A stretch of DNA of 14,955 nucleotides from positions 1-14,955 of the forward strand of contig CAZEIW010000066.1 in assembly GCA_964512305.1 (NCBI GenBank), read 5' to 3'. Position numbers and translations under genes: made by a program. The notes below the pieces were generated by a model, which saw nothing but the letters and a program-made list of their open reading frames with translations, made no database searches and was not told the DNA's origin. Origin of the DNA: CAZEIW01 sp964512305 (lineage in GTDB: Bacteria; Pseudomonadota; Gammaproteobacteria; Burkholderiales; Burkholderiaceae_F). This document shows positions 1 through 6,977 of the stretch, piece by piece; position 1 is the stretch's first letter; each line of letters begins with the position of its first letter.

Positions 1-935
1 ATAGTCTTCTGGATCAGGTCATCAACCAGCGCTTCCAGTTTGGCGCGCGTGATCTTCATGGTGAGATGCTTGGGGCCCGAAGCGTCCGCCGTGATGAAGG
101 GCAGGTTCACTTCGGTCTGCACCGCGCTCGAAAGTTCGATCTTCGCTTTTTCGGCCGCTTCCTTCAGGCGCTGCAGGGCGAGACGATCCGAACGCAGGTC
201 GATACCGGATTCTTTCTTGAATTCGTCGGCCAGATAGTTGACCAGCCGCTGGTCGAAGTCTTCACCGCCGAGGAACGTGTCGCCGTTGGTCGACTTCACT
301 TCGAACACGCCGTCGCCGATTTCGAGCACGGAAATATCGAACGTGCCGCCGCCGAGGTCGTAGACCGCGATGGAGCCGGTGTTCTTCTTGTCCATGCCGT
401 AGGCGAGCGCCGCCGCGGTGGGCTCGTTGATGATGCGCTTCACCTCGAGCCCGGCGATCCGGCCGGCGTCCTTGGTGGCCTGCCGCTGCGAATCGTTGAA
501 ATAGGCCGGCACCGTGATCACGGCTTCGGTCACGGTTTCGCCGAGGTAGTCCTCGGCGGTCTTCTTCATCTTGCGCAGCACTTCGGCCGAGACCTGCGGC
601 GGCGCGATCTTCTTGCCGCGCACCTCGACCCAGGCGTCGCCGTTGTCGGCCCTGACGATCTTGTACGGCATCAGGCCGATGTCCTTCTGCGATTCCTTTT
701 CGTCGAAGCGCCGGCCGATCAGCCGCTTGACCGCGTACAGCGTGTTGCGCGGATTGGTGACCGCCTGCCGCTTGGCGGGCGCGCCGACCAGGATCTCGCC
801 GTCCTCGAGATACGCGACGATCGAGGGCGTCGTGCGCGCCCCCTCCGAGTTCTCGATGACCTTGACCTGGCCGCCTTCCAGGATGGCGACGCACGAATTG
901 GTCGTGCCCAGGTCGATACCGATGATCTTGCCCAT
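1..935 (-). CDS. dnaK: Molecular chaperone DnaK (Hsp70), N-terminal part; gene continues past the left edge
   Basis: ATP-dependent cytosolic Hsp70 chaperone that folds nascent and stress-damaged proteins with DnaJ and GrpE. Only the first 311 codons are present, covering most of the ATPase domain; the substrate-binding domain lies outside the window. Reading the minus strand from the ATG at 935 gives MGKIIGIDLGTTNSC, the phosphate-1 loop. AVITVPAYFNDSQRQATKDA follows at about residues 138-157, then IINEPTAAALAYG (168-180) and the phosphate-2 motif VYDLGGGTFDISV (191-203). All are diagnostic for DnaK. A purine-rich ribosome site (AGAGGGAA) lies just upstream of the start. The gene follows grpE after a gap of 138 bp in which I see no convincing second promoter, so grpE-dnaK is probably one heat-shock operon driven from 1753-1781. 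dnaJ would be expected further left but is not visible. Identification is essentially certain. Confidence 0.98.
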   Translation of the reverse strand, partial: MGKIIGIDLGTTNSCVAILEGGQVKVIENSEGARTTPSIVAYLEDGEILVGAPAKRQAVTNPRNTLYAVKRLIGRRFDEKESQKDIGLMPYKIVRADNGDAWVEVRGKKIAPPQVSAEVLRKMKKTAEDYLGETVTEAVITVPAYFNDSQRQATKDAGRIAGLEVKRIINEPTAAALAYGMDKKNTGSIAVYDLGGGTFDISVLEIGDGVFEVKSTNGDTFLGGEDFDQRLVNYLADEFKKESGIDLRSDRLALQRLKEAAEKAKIELSSAVQTEVNLPFITADASGPKHLTMKITRAKLEALVDDLIQKT

Positions 936-1073
936 CTGCCGTTCCCTCTATCCGATGTGTCCGCTCTCGCGTGTTACCCGCAATCCCCGTACCGCTGTCC
1001 TCTTCGAGCCGTAACCGTCCCGACGCAGCCCGTCAGGCCATCACCCGTTAACGTGCGTCCGCGCCCCGCTCTT

Positions 1074-1679
1074 TCAAGAGGCCTGCGCCACCGTGACCAG
1101 CGCCGGGCGAAGCACGCGGTCGGCGATCATCCAGCCCTTCTGCAGCACCGAAACCACATGGTTGGGGGCGACGCTGCCGTCGGCCGGAACCGCAACCATC
1201 GCGATCGCCTGGTGCCGGTGCGGGTCGAATTTCTCGCCGACGGGATTGATCTCGGTCAGCCGGTTGCGGTCGAACGCGGCGCGCAGCTGCCGCAGCGTGA
1301 TTTCGGCGCCCTCGCGCAACCCGTCGACCGTCGGGGCCGGCACCTGCAGCGCCTTTTCGAGGCTGTCGGCCACCGGCACCAGCGCCTCGGCGAACGACTC
1401 CACCGCGAACTTGTGCGCCTTGCCAACATCCTCCTGGGCGCGCCGGCGCGCGTTATCCGTCTCCGCGCGCGCGCGCAGGTAAAGGTCGTAGTACTCGTTC
1501 GCCTTGGCTTGAGCGGCCTCGAGCGCCGCTCTCAACTCGCTCTCGCGATCGCCGGCCGCCACGGGCTGCGGCGGCCCTCCGCCGGCCGCCGACGCGGTCG
1601 CGGGCTGCACCGCCGCCTCGTTCGCGGCCCCCGCTTCAGGCGTGCCATTGGGTTTGAACTCGGGCTCGAGTCCCGCCAT
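1074..1679 (-). CDS. grpE: Nucleotide exchange factor GrpE
   Basis: GrpE is the dimeric nucleotide exchange factor that releases ADP from DnaK. The 201-residue product has a disordered Ala/Pro/Gly-rich N-terminus (about 1-44). A charged helix predicted to form the long dimerising coiled coil follows (about 45-110, including YDLYLRARAETDNARRRAQED). The C-terminal beta domain is at about 140-200 and carries the family signature region VLQKGWMIADRVLRPALVTV. Length is normal for the family. The ATG at 1679 is supported by a strong Shine-Dalgarno sequence (GGAGGA) a few bases upstream. It is the first gene of a minus-strand operon with dnaK and lies about 70 bp downstream of a sigma-32-like promoter, so it should be heat inducible. 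Confidence 0.97.
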   Translation of the reverse strand: MAGLEPEFKPNGTPEAGAANEAAVQPATASAAGGGPPQPVAAGDRESELRAALEAAQAKANEYYDLYLRARAETDNARRRAQEDVGKAHKFAVESFAEALVPVADSLEKALQVPAPTVDGLREGAEITLRQLRAAFDRNRLTEINPVGEKFDPHRHQAIAMVAVPADGSVAPNHVVSVLQKGWMIADRVLRPALVTVAQAS

Positions 1680-1752
1680 GCTTCCTCCGAAATTGCCGTG
1701 AATTCAACGGCTTGAATAATGCCCACCCGCCGTCGCGCAGAAGGCTGACTGC

Positions 1753-1781
1753 ATTTTGGGGGCGTACGGGCCGATTTCAAG
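1753..1781 (-). promoter_or_regulatory. Heat-shock (sigma-32/RpoH) promoter of grpE-dnaK
   Basis: On the minus strand CTTGAA (1776-1781) is followed after 13 bp by CCCCCAAAAT (1753-1762). This is very close to the RpoH consensus CTTGAA-N13-15-CCCCATNT in both elements and in spacing. Transcription would start near 1746, about 67 bases before the grpE ATG. Position, orientation and sequence all agree. Use of the promoter is inferred. Confidence 0.8.
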
Positions 1782-2001
1782 CTGCCAGCCGCCCGAATTG
1801 CGCATTCCGGGGGCTCGATAGGCCCCTAGCCTGGGTCGACGCCCAACAATCGGTTACCAATCGCCGGAGCCTAACGCAGCACGCCGTCATCGCGGCGCGG
1901 GTCCAATCGTTAACATCACCAGCCCTCGCCGCCGCAAGGCGGCGAATTTCGACATCGCCGCCCGGCCTGCGCCGGCCGGCCCCCCGGAGGATCAGGACAA
2001 G
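1782..2001. other. Intergenic region between the grpE promoter and the glycine-zipper gene
   Basis: The grpE-to-2002 gap is 322 bp. Its left part holds the heat-shock promoter. The remainder shows no credible gene. It contains three copies of CAATCG (1847-1852, 1858-1863, 1904-1909), the first two exactly 11 bp apart, and TTAACAT near 1910-1916. A plus-strand promoter for the gene at 2002 must lie here, but I cannot place -35 and -10 boxes with confidence. A ribosome site GGAGG sits at 1986-1990, 11 bp before the ATG. Confidence 0.4.
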
Positions 2002-2757
2002 ATGGAACCCGTCACCCCCGTCACGACCGCCAGGAAGCTTCACCCGCTGGTCGCGACCGCCGCCATCGCGGTGATCGTCGTCAGCGTGCTGGCGGCTGTC
2101 ACGCTCGTCAACAGCCAGGTTTCGGCCCGCAAGGCAGACCAGGAGACCGCTGCGGCACAACCTCCGGCACCGGCGCCCGAGCCTGCCGCGGCCCCTGCGG
2201 AGGCGGCCGCGCCCGAGGCTCCCGCCCCGGTCGCCGCACCCAAGCCGCACGTGGTGAAGCCGCCGAGACCATCCACGACCGTGGCCGCGGCACCGGTCGC
2301 CGCTGCGCCGGTGCAGCCGGTCGAACAGCCGATTCCGCCCCCGCCGGCCGGCACGCCGCCGGCCCCGCCGCCCGACGTGGTCGCCACCGTGCCGCCCCCT
2401 GTTTGCGCCGATTGCGGTGTCGTCAATGCGGTCCGCGCCGTCAAAGCGGAGGGCAACGCAACCGGCGCCGGGGCCGTCGCCGGCGGAGTGGTCGGGGCCA
2501 TTCTCGGCAACCAGGTCGGGCAGGGCCATGGCCGCGAGGCGGCGCGGGTCGTCGGCATTCTCGGCGGAGCGCTGGCCGGACACGAAATCGAGAAGCAGGC
2601 CCGCGCCACGACCACGTATCAGGTCGACGTCCGGATGGACAGCGGCGAGGTGCGCACCGTGGCGCTGCCGGGCGATCCGGGCCTCATCATCGGCCAGCGG
2701 GTACACCTCCAGGGCAATCAGATCCGCGTCGACCCTGCCGTCGCCCCCCGCAGCTGA
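2002..2757 (+). CDS. Membrane-anchored glycine-zipper (2TM) protein, 17 kDa-antigen type
   Basis: A 251-residue envelope protein of unknown precise role. It has a short basic N-terminus and one strong membrane segment at about 15-36 (without a lipobox cysteine), so it is probably a signal anchor. A long Pro/Ala-rich linker (about 50-133) could span the periplasm. A CxxC pair (C135, C138) follows, then two glycine-zipper helices: GAGAVAGGVVGAILGNQVG (155-173) and GILGGALAGHEIEK (185-198). These are typical of the glycine zipper 2TM / Rickettsia 17 kDa antigen family. The C-terminus (205-245) looks like a small beta domain. The ATG at 2002 has GGAGG at 1986-1990. The gene is convergent with hemH, with stops 22 bp apart. 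Family assignment is good. A role in envelope integrity is a guess from relatives such as SlyB-like proteins. Confidence 0.85.
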   Translation: MEPVTPVTTARKLHPLVATAAIAVIVVSVLAAVTLVNSQVSARKADQETAAAQPPAPAPEPAAAPAEAAAPEAPAPVAAPKPHVVKPPRPSTTVAAAPVAAAPVQPVEQPIPPPPAGTPPAPPPDVVATVPPPVCADCGVVNAVRAVKAEGNATGAGAVAGGVVGAILGNQVGQGHGREAARVVGILGGALAGHEIEKQARATTTYQVDVRMDSGEVRTVALPGDPGLIIGQRVHLQGNQIRVDPAVAPRS

Positions 2758-2779
2758 GGGCTGCGTTCACATTCGCCGG

Positions 2780-3880
2780 TCACCGCGCGGCGCCCATGCG
2801 CCGCGCGAGTTGCGCGCCCTCCAGCGCCTGCCGCTCGCGCTCGGCGCGGGCGGCGGCGGTGATCGGCCAGCCCTGCGTGTGGCGCTCGATCAGGTCGGCC
2901 AGCGTGCGGATGAACGCAGGCGAATCGTTCAGGCACGGGATGTAATGCAGCTGCCGGCCGCCCGCGGTCAGGAACTCGCGCCGGCCTTCCAGACTGATCT
3001 CCTCCAGCGTTTCGAGGCAGTCGGCGACGAAGCCCGGGCAGACCACGTCGACGCGCCGCAGGCGCGCCCGGCCCAGTTCGCGCAGCGTGGCGGCCGTGTA
3101 GGGCTGAAGCCATTGCGCGCGGCCGAATCGCGACTGGAAGCTGACCACGTACTCGTCGGGCTGCAGGCCCAGTGACTCGGCCAGCAGGCGCGCGGTCTTC
3201 TGGCACTCGCAGTGGTACGGATCGCCCCGCATCAGATTGCGCTGCGGCAGTCCGTGGAAGCTCATCACGAGCCGATCGGGCCAGCCGTTGGCGTCCCAGT
3301 ACGCCTTCACGGAGTCGCGCAGCGCCTCGATGTATCCGGCCTCGTCATGGAAGCCGCGGACCCAGCGCGCTTCCGGCATATCGCGGCAGCGCTCCAGCAC
3401 ATGGAACACGCCGTCTAGCGCCGATCCGGTGGTCGCCGCCGAGTACTGCGGATACAAGGGCAGCACGAACAGGCGCCGCACCCGTGCCATGCGCAGCCGC
3501 TGCAGCACGGCGCCGATCGAGGGTTCGCCGTAGCGCATCGCCAGCGCGACCTCGAAATCCAGCCCGCGGCGCGCCACCTCCGCCGCGACAAGGCGGGCTT
3601 GCTGCTCGGAGTTGGTCAGCAGCGGCGAGCCCTCCGCGCTCCAGATCGCGGCGTATTTGGCGGCCGAGCGGCGCGGACGCAGCGGCAGGATCACGGCGTT
3701 GAGCAGCAGCCACCACAGCGGGCGCGGGATCTCGACCACGCGCGGATCGGAGAGGAATTCACGCAGGTACCGCCGCACGGCCGGCGCGGTCGGTGCTTGC
3801 GGCGTGCCCAGATTGACCAGCAGCACCGCCGTGCGATCCGCGTCGCCGTGGGTGTACTGGGCCGTGTTCAGGTACCGCAT
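2780..3880 (-). CDS. hemH: Ferrochelatase (protoporphyrin/coproporphyrin ferrochelatase)
   Basis: Inserts Fe2+ into the porphyrin ring in the last stage of haem synthesis. Family motifs occur in order: AVLLVNLGTPQAP, SAAKYAAIWSAEGSPL, AMRYGEPSI, LPLYPQYSAATTGS and SFHGLPQRN (His of the metal site). Then come YHCECQKTARLLAE, SFQSRFGRAQWLQPYTAATL, and CPGFVADCLETLEEI with the conserved acidic residue. The C-terminal part has YIPCLNDSP. I chose the ATG at 3880 (366 residues) because betaproteobacterial relatives begin only some 15-20 residues before LVNLGTP. A GTG at 3931 would add 17 residues and has an AAGG upstream, so it remains possible. The gene faces the glycine-zipper gene at its 3' end and is divergent from the DUF6502 gene. 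Fur and exbBD nearby fit an iron/haem theme, but no Fur box was recognised upstream. Confidence 0.97.
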   Translation of the reverse strand: MRYLNTAQYTHGDADRTAVLLVNLGTPQAPTAPAVRRYLREFLSDPRVVEIPRPLWWLLLNAVILPLRPRRSAAKYAAIWSAEGSPLLTNSEQQARLVAAEVARRGLDFEVALAMRYGEPSIGAVLQRLRMARVRRLFVLPLYPQYSAATTGSALDGVFHVLERCRDMPEARWVRGFHDEAGYIEALRDSVKAYWDANGWPDRLVMSFHGLPQRNLMRGDPYHCECQKTARLLAESLGLQPDEYVVSFQSRFGRAQWLQPYTAATLRELGRARLRRVDVVCPGFVADCLETLEEISLEGRREFLTAGGRQLHYIPCLNDSPAFIRTLADLIERHTQGWPITAAARAERERQALEGAQLARRMGAAR

Positions 3881-3958
3881 GGAAATGGGGCCAGTGAGCC
3901 AGTCTCGGAGGTTGTCGATTCGGGGCCGCACCCTGCCTTAAGGCCGCCGGTCCGCGCA

Positions 3959-3975
3959 GGCGGATGTTATCCGCC
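3959..3975. promoter_or_regulatory. Perfect inverted repeat between hemH and the DUF6502 gene (operator candidate)
   Basis: GGCGGAT (3959-3965), spacer GTT, ATCCGCC (3969-3975): two perfect 7-bp arms. It lies in the divergent intergenic region, about 80 bp upstream of hemH and 190 bp upstream of the GTG of the DUF6502 gene. A dimeric repressor site is plausible. No known regulator site was recognised. Confidence 0.35.
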
Positions 3976-4162
3976 CATGCCGGCCCTCGTTTCGCGTCCG
4001 CCGGGCCCTGCGGGAACGGCAGGTCCCAAGCCGCTCAACGGGAAGGCTAGCGCAAACCGGTTAAGCCTCACGGAAACGCCGATGCTATGGTCGGAAAGAA
4101 CGGGAAATAATCCCAAATCGCGCGGCCCACAACACCCACTTCGTACGCCGTTCGACCGACCC

Positions 4163-5068
4163 GTGAACCAGGACAGTCCCAGCAAACAGACCCGGGCGGA
4201 ACTGCTGCTGCGTGAGACCTTGTCGATCGTGACGCCGCTGGTTGGCGCGCTGATCGAGCAGGGAGTCACCTATTCGCAATTTGCCCAGGCACTCAAGCAG
4301 GCGTTCCTGGACGCCGCGCGCGAGGCGCTGCAGCGGCAGGACAAGCGCATCACGGACTCGGCGCTGAGCCTGCTGTCGGGCGTGCATCGCAAGGATGTGC
4401 GCGCGATGGCGCACCGGACGGCCGGCCGGTCGACGCCCGCCAGAGCACTGTCGATCGCGTCGCAGGTATTCGCGCGCTGGAGCCGCGACTCGGCCTATCT
4501 CGACAACGAGGGCAATCCCCTGCCGCTGCCGGTACGTACACGAGCGGGCCAAGGTCCGTCGTTCGAACAGCTGACCCGTTCCGTGTCGAAGGATTTCCAC
4601 TCGCGCTCGGTCCTCGACGAACTGCTGAGATTAGGATTGGCAGAAATGCGCGGCGACCTCCTGCATCTGAAGGCCGACAGCTTCGTGCCGCAACAAGGCT
4701 TCGAGGAGCTGTTGCTGTCGATCTCGGCCAACGCGCACGACTTCATGGCGGCCACGATGGGCAACCTCGCCAACGTGGGCAGCGGACGCAAGGCCCCGTT
4801 CATCGAGCGCTCGGTGTTCGAGGACAGGCTGAGCGACCAATCGGTCGCCGCGCTGCGCGAGCTCACGGCGTCGATCTGGCGCCGCGCGGCCAAGCAGGTC
4901 TACGACGCCGCCGCGCAGCACGTGTTGAGCGATGCGGCGCAGGCCCCGCAGGAGAGGCACTCGCGGATGCGCTTCGGCATCTACTTCTACTCCGAACCGG
5001 TGGCCGGGGCGCCGGAGGACGAAAGCGCCGATGATGCCGCGGCGGGCGACCCGCCCGGAGAACACTGA
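4163..5068 (+). CDS. DUF6502-family protein, putative DNA-binding regulator
   Basis: A 301-residue protein of an uncharacterised family; I recognise it as DUF6502-like from sequence features. It is cytosolic by appearance, with no signal peptide or membrane segment. Residues 26-52 (ALIEQGVTYSQFAQALKQAF) and 64-82 (TDSALSLLSGVHRKDVRAM) look like helix-turn-helix segments. Residues 135-172 resemble a winged helix with the wing at LGLAEMRGDLLHL. The C-terminal tail (281-301) is acidic and low-complexity. The start is uncertain. The GTG at 4163 places the conserved LLRETLSIVTPLV helix near the N-terminus as expected, but it lacks a clear ribosome site. An in-frame ATG at 4082 would add 27 residues. 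The stop TGA overlaps the ATG of the next gene (TGATG at 5066-5070), so the two are translationally coupled. A transcription-factor role is inference. Confidence 0.85.
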   Translation: MNQDSPSKQTRAELLLRETLSIVTPLVGALIEQGVTYSQFAQALKQAFLDAAREALQRQDKRITDSALSLLSGVHRKDVRAMAHRTAGRSTPARALSIASQVFARWSRDSAYLDNEGNPLPLPVRTRAGQGPSFEQLTRSVSKDFHSRSVLDELLRLGLAEMRGDLLHLKADSFVPQQGFEELLLSISANAHDFMAATMGNLANVGSGRKAPFIERSVFEDRLSDQSVAALRELTASIWRRAAKQVYDAAAQHVLSDAAQAPQERHSRMRFGIYFYSEPVAGAPEDESADDAAAGDPPGEH

Positions 5069-6939
5069 TGCGCGGCGCGCTGCGAAGGCTGACCCGCATC
5101 GCGCTCGCGTGCGCGCTGGCGCCGGCGCTGCTGTCGTGCGATTTCCTGCTGGCGTCGGCGCCCGGGGAAAACGGGTCCGGCATGACGATCGGCTCGGTCA
5201 CCGGGTTCGGCAGCGTGATCGTCGACGGCGTCACGTACGACGACACGCAGGGGCAGATCAACATCGAGGAGGACCCGAGCCACCCGCTGGCCGTCGCCAC
5301 CGGCAATTTGAAGCTGGGCCAGCAGATCCGGGTGGTTCGCCCCGCGGCCAACGCGATCGGGACCGCCACCGTCGCCGCCGAGCTGATCGGCCCGATCGAC
5401 GCCGGCTCGATCACCGCCAGCGGCTTCTCGATCCTCGGCCAGTCGGTGCTGGTCAATGCGGCGGCCGCGGTTCCGACCGTGTTCGAGGGCGTCACCGGTC
5501 TGGCCGGCCTGCTGCCGGGCAAGCGCGTCGAGGTGCACGGGCAGCGGGACCCGGCCGGCAACGTGCTCGCCTCGCGCGTCGAGCGCAGGGAGGCGGGCGA
5601 CACCGTGATCCGCCTGTCCGGCACCGCGACCCAGGTCGATACGAGCGCGCAGACCTTCGTGATCGCCTCGCCCGCCGGCGCCCAAACCGTCAGCTACCAG
5701 GGCGCGACCCTGGTGCCCTCGGGGCAGGCTCCGGCCAACGGCATGCGGGTCGAGGTCTTCGGCAATACGGTGCCCGCCGCCGGCGGCACGCTGCAGGCGC
5801 TTGCCCTGCGGTCAGGCACGACGCTTCCTGCCGACGGCTCCGACGTGCGTGTGGGCGGCACGGTGAACCAGTATGCGTCGCCCTCCAGCTTCCAGGTCGA
5901 GGGCGTTGTCGCCGATGCGTCGTCGGCCGCCGTGACCGGCGGCACGCTCGCGGACGTGCGGGCCGGCAGCGTGGTGCGCCTGCACGGCGTGATGATGGGC
6001 GGCATCCTGCGGGTCGCCGATCTGACGGTCGTCGGGGCTTCCGATGTCCAGGCGCAGCTGACCGGCGCCGTGACCGGGTTCTTCGCCCCGGGCGGCGCTT
6101 TCCGCGTACGCGGCGCCCTGGTGCAGCTGACGCAGGCGACGGGCTACGCCGGCGGCACCCTGGCCAATGTCGGCGACGGCGTGGTCGTGACCGTCAACGG
6201 CCAGGTCTCGGGCGGTGCGGTGCAGGCCTCGAATGTGCAGGTGGTCGGCAGCGGCAGCGCGGCCTTCCTTCCGGTGCTCGTCGGCCCGATCGCCGGTCTG
6301 GACGCCGCCGCGGGCAGCTTCGGGCTCGCCGGCGTGACGCCGACCGTGCGCTTCGGCGCGTCGACGCGCTACGTCAACGGCACGGCGGCCGACCTCGCCG
6401 ACAACCGCGACGTCCGGGTGCGCGGCGGGATGTCGGGGGGCGAACTCGCGGCCGCGGTGGTCGAGTTCCTCGACAACAGCAGCAGCGCGCCGCAGACGAA
6501 CATCGTGGGTGTCGCCTACAACGTGGTCGTGAATGGCAGCACGGGCAGTTTCAGCGTCGACGAGGCGCAGATCACGTTCAACGCGCAGACGCTGATGAGT
6601 CCGCAGGGCGTGCTGCTCGACGACGGCGATCCGGTCACGGTGGTCGCTTCGAGCAATGGCGGCGTGCTGGTCGCCAGCTCGATCTTCATCTGGCAGCCGC
6701 CGGCCGCCGGCGCCGTCACCGTCCAGGGCTTCGTTCAGGACTTCGTGTCGCAGGCGAGCTTCATGGTTTGCGACCAGCGGATCGACGCGAGCGGCGCCGC
6801 GATCACCCAACTCGATCCCCAGGTGTCGCTCGGCAACGGCGTGTTCGTCGACGTGACCGGGTCGATCGCCGACGGCGTGCTGACCGCGACCCAGCTGACG
6901 GTCCACAGCGCGGCCGCCGGCGGCGGGCGCGGAGAGTAG
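5068..6939 (+). CDS. DUF5666-repeat lipoprotein
   Basis: A 623-residue exported protein of unknown function. The N-terminus has basic residues, a hydrophobic stretch and a lipobox LLSC ending at C24, so it should be a lipoprotein. Asp at +2 (D25) is the classic inner-membrane retention signal in enterobacteria. The rest consists of about eight tandem beta-rich units of 60-70 residues: roughly 41-105, 107-172, 183-247, 262-322, 331-393, 405-468, 480-540 and 551-613. The first has the DUF5666 hallmark GSVTGFGSVIVDGVTYD. Later units repeat the pattern G-x-V/I-x-x-F, a G-T-L or similar turn, then VxVxGxxxxGxLxAxxV. The start ATG overlaps the stop of the preceding gene by one base, with GGAG at 5057-5060. 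The pair is therefore co-translated. It is convergent with hrcA. The role is unknown; a cell-surface or periplasmic binding/scaffold role is speculative. Confidence 0.88.
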   Translation: MRGALRRLTRIALACALAPALLSCDFLLASAPGENGSGMTIGSVTGFGSVIVDGVTYDDTQGQINIEEDPSHPLAVATGNLKLGQQIRVVRPAANAIGTATVAAELIGPIDAGSITASGFSILGQSVLVNAAAAVPTVFEGVTGLAGLLPGKRVEVHGQRDPAGNVLASRVERREAGDTVIRLSGTATQVDTSAQTFVIASPAGAQTVSYQGATLVPSGQAPANGMRVEVFGNTVPAAGGTLQALALRSGTTLPADGSDVRVGGTVNQYASPSSFQVEGVVADASSAAVTGGTLADVRAGSVVRLHGVMMGGILRVADLTVVGASDVQAQLTGAVTGFFAPGGAFRVRGALVQLTQATGYAGGTLANVGDGVVVTVNGQVSGGAVQASNVQVVGSGSAAFLPVLVGPIAGLDAAAGSFGLAGVTPTVRFGASTRYVNGTAADLADNRDVRVRGGMSGGELAAAVVEFLDNSSSAPQTNIVGVAYNVVVNGSTGSFSVDEAQITFNAQTLMSPQGVLLDDGDPVTVVASSNGGVLVASSIFIWQPPAAGAVTVQGFVQDFVSQASFMVCDQRIDASGAAITQLDPQVSLGNGVFVDVTGSIADGVLTATQLTVHSAAAGGGRGE

Positions 6940-6944
6940 CGGCA

Positions 6945-6970
6945 GGCCCGCAAAGGGCCGCCGGCGGGCC
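6945..6970. terminator. Hairpin between convergent DUF5666 gene and hrcA
   Basis: GGCCCGC (6945-6951) can pair with GCGGGCC (6964-6970). Alternatively GGCCC (6945-6949) can pair with GGGCC (6955-6959). It fills the 38-bp gap between two facing stop codons, where a bidirectional transcription stop is expected. There is no T-tract on either side, so it is not a canonical intrinsic terminator. Confidence 0.35.
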
Positions 6971-6977
6971 CCAGGCC

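Noticed and set aside
66..1715. Long open frame antisense to grpE and dnaK
   Set aside because: It lies fully opposite two genes with unmistakable motifs and shows no recognisable domain.
1720..1740. Plus-strand CTTGAA as a heat-shock promoter
   Set aside because: No CCCCAT-like box follows at the right distance, and the gene downstream on that strand is over 250 bp away.
3599..4162. Upstream extension of the DUF6502 gene
   Set aside because: The frame continues back over the 5' end of hemH. Family-like sequence begins only after 4163, so the extension is treated as non-coding apart from a possible ATG at 4082.
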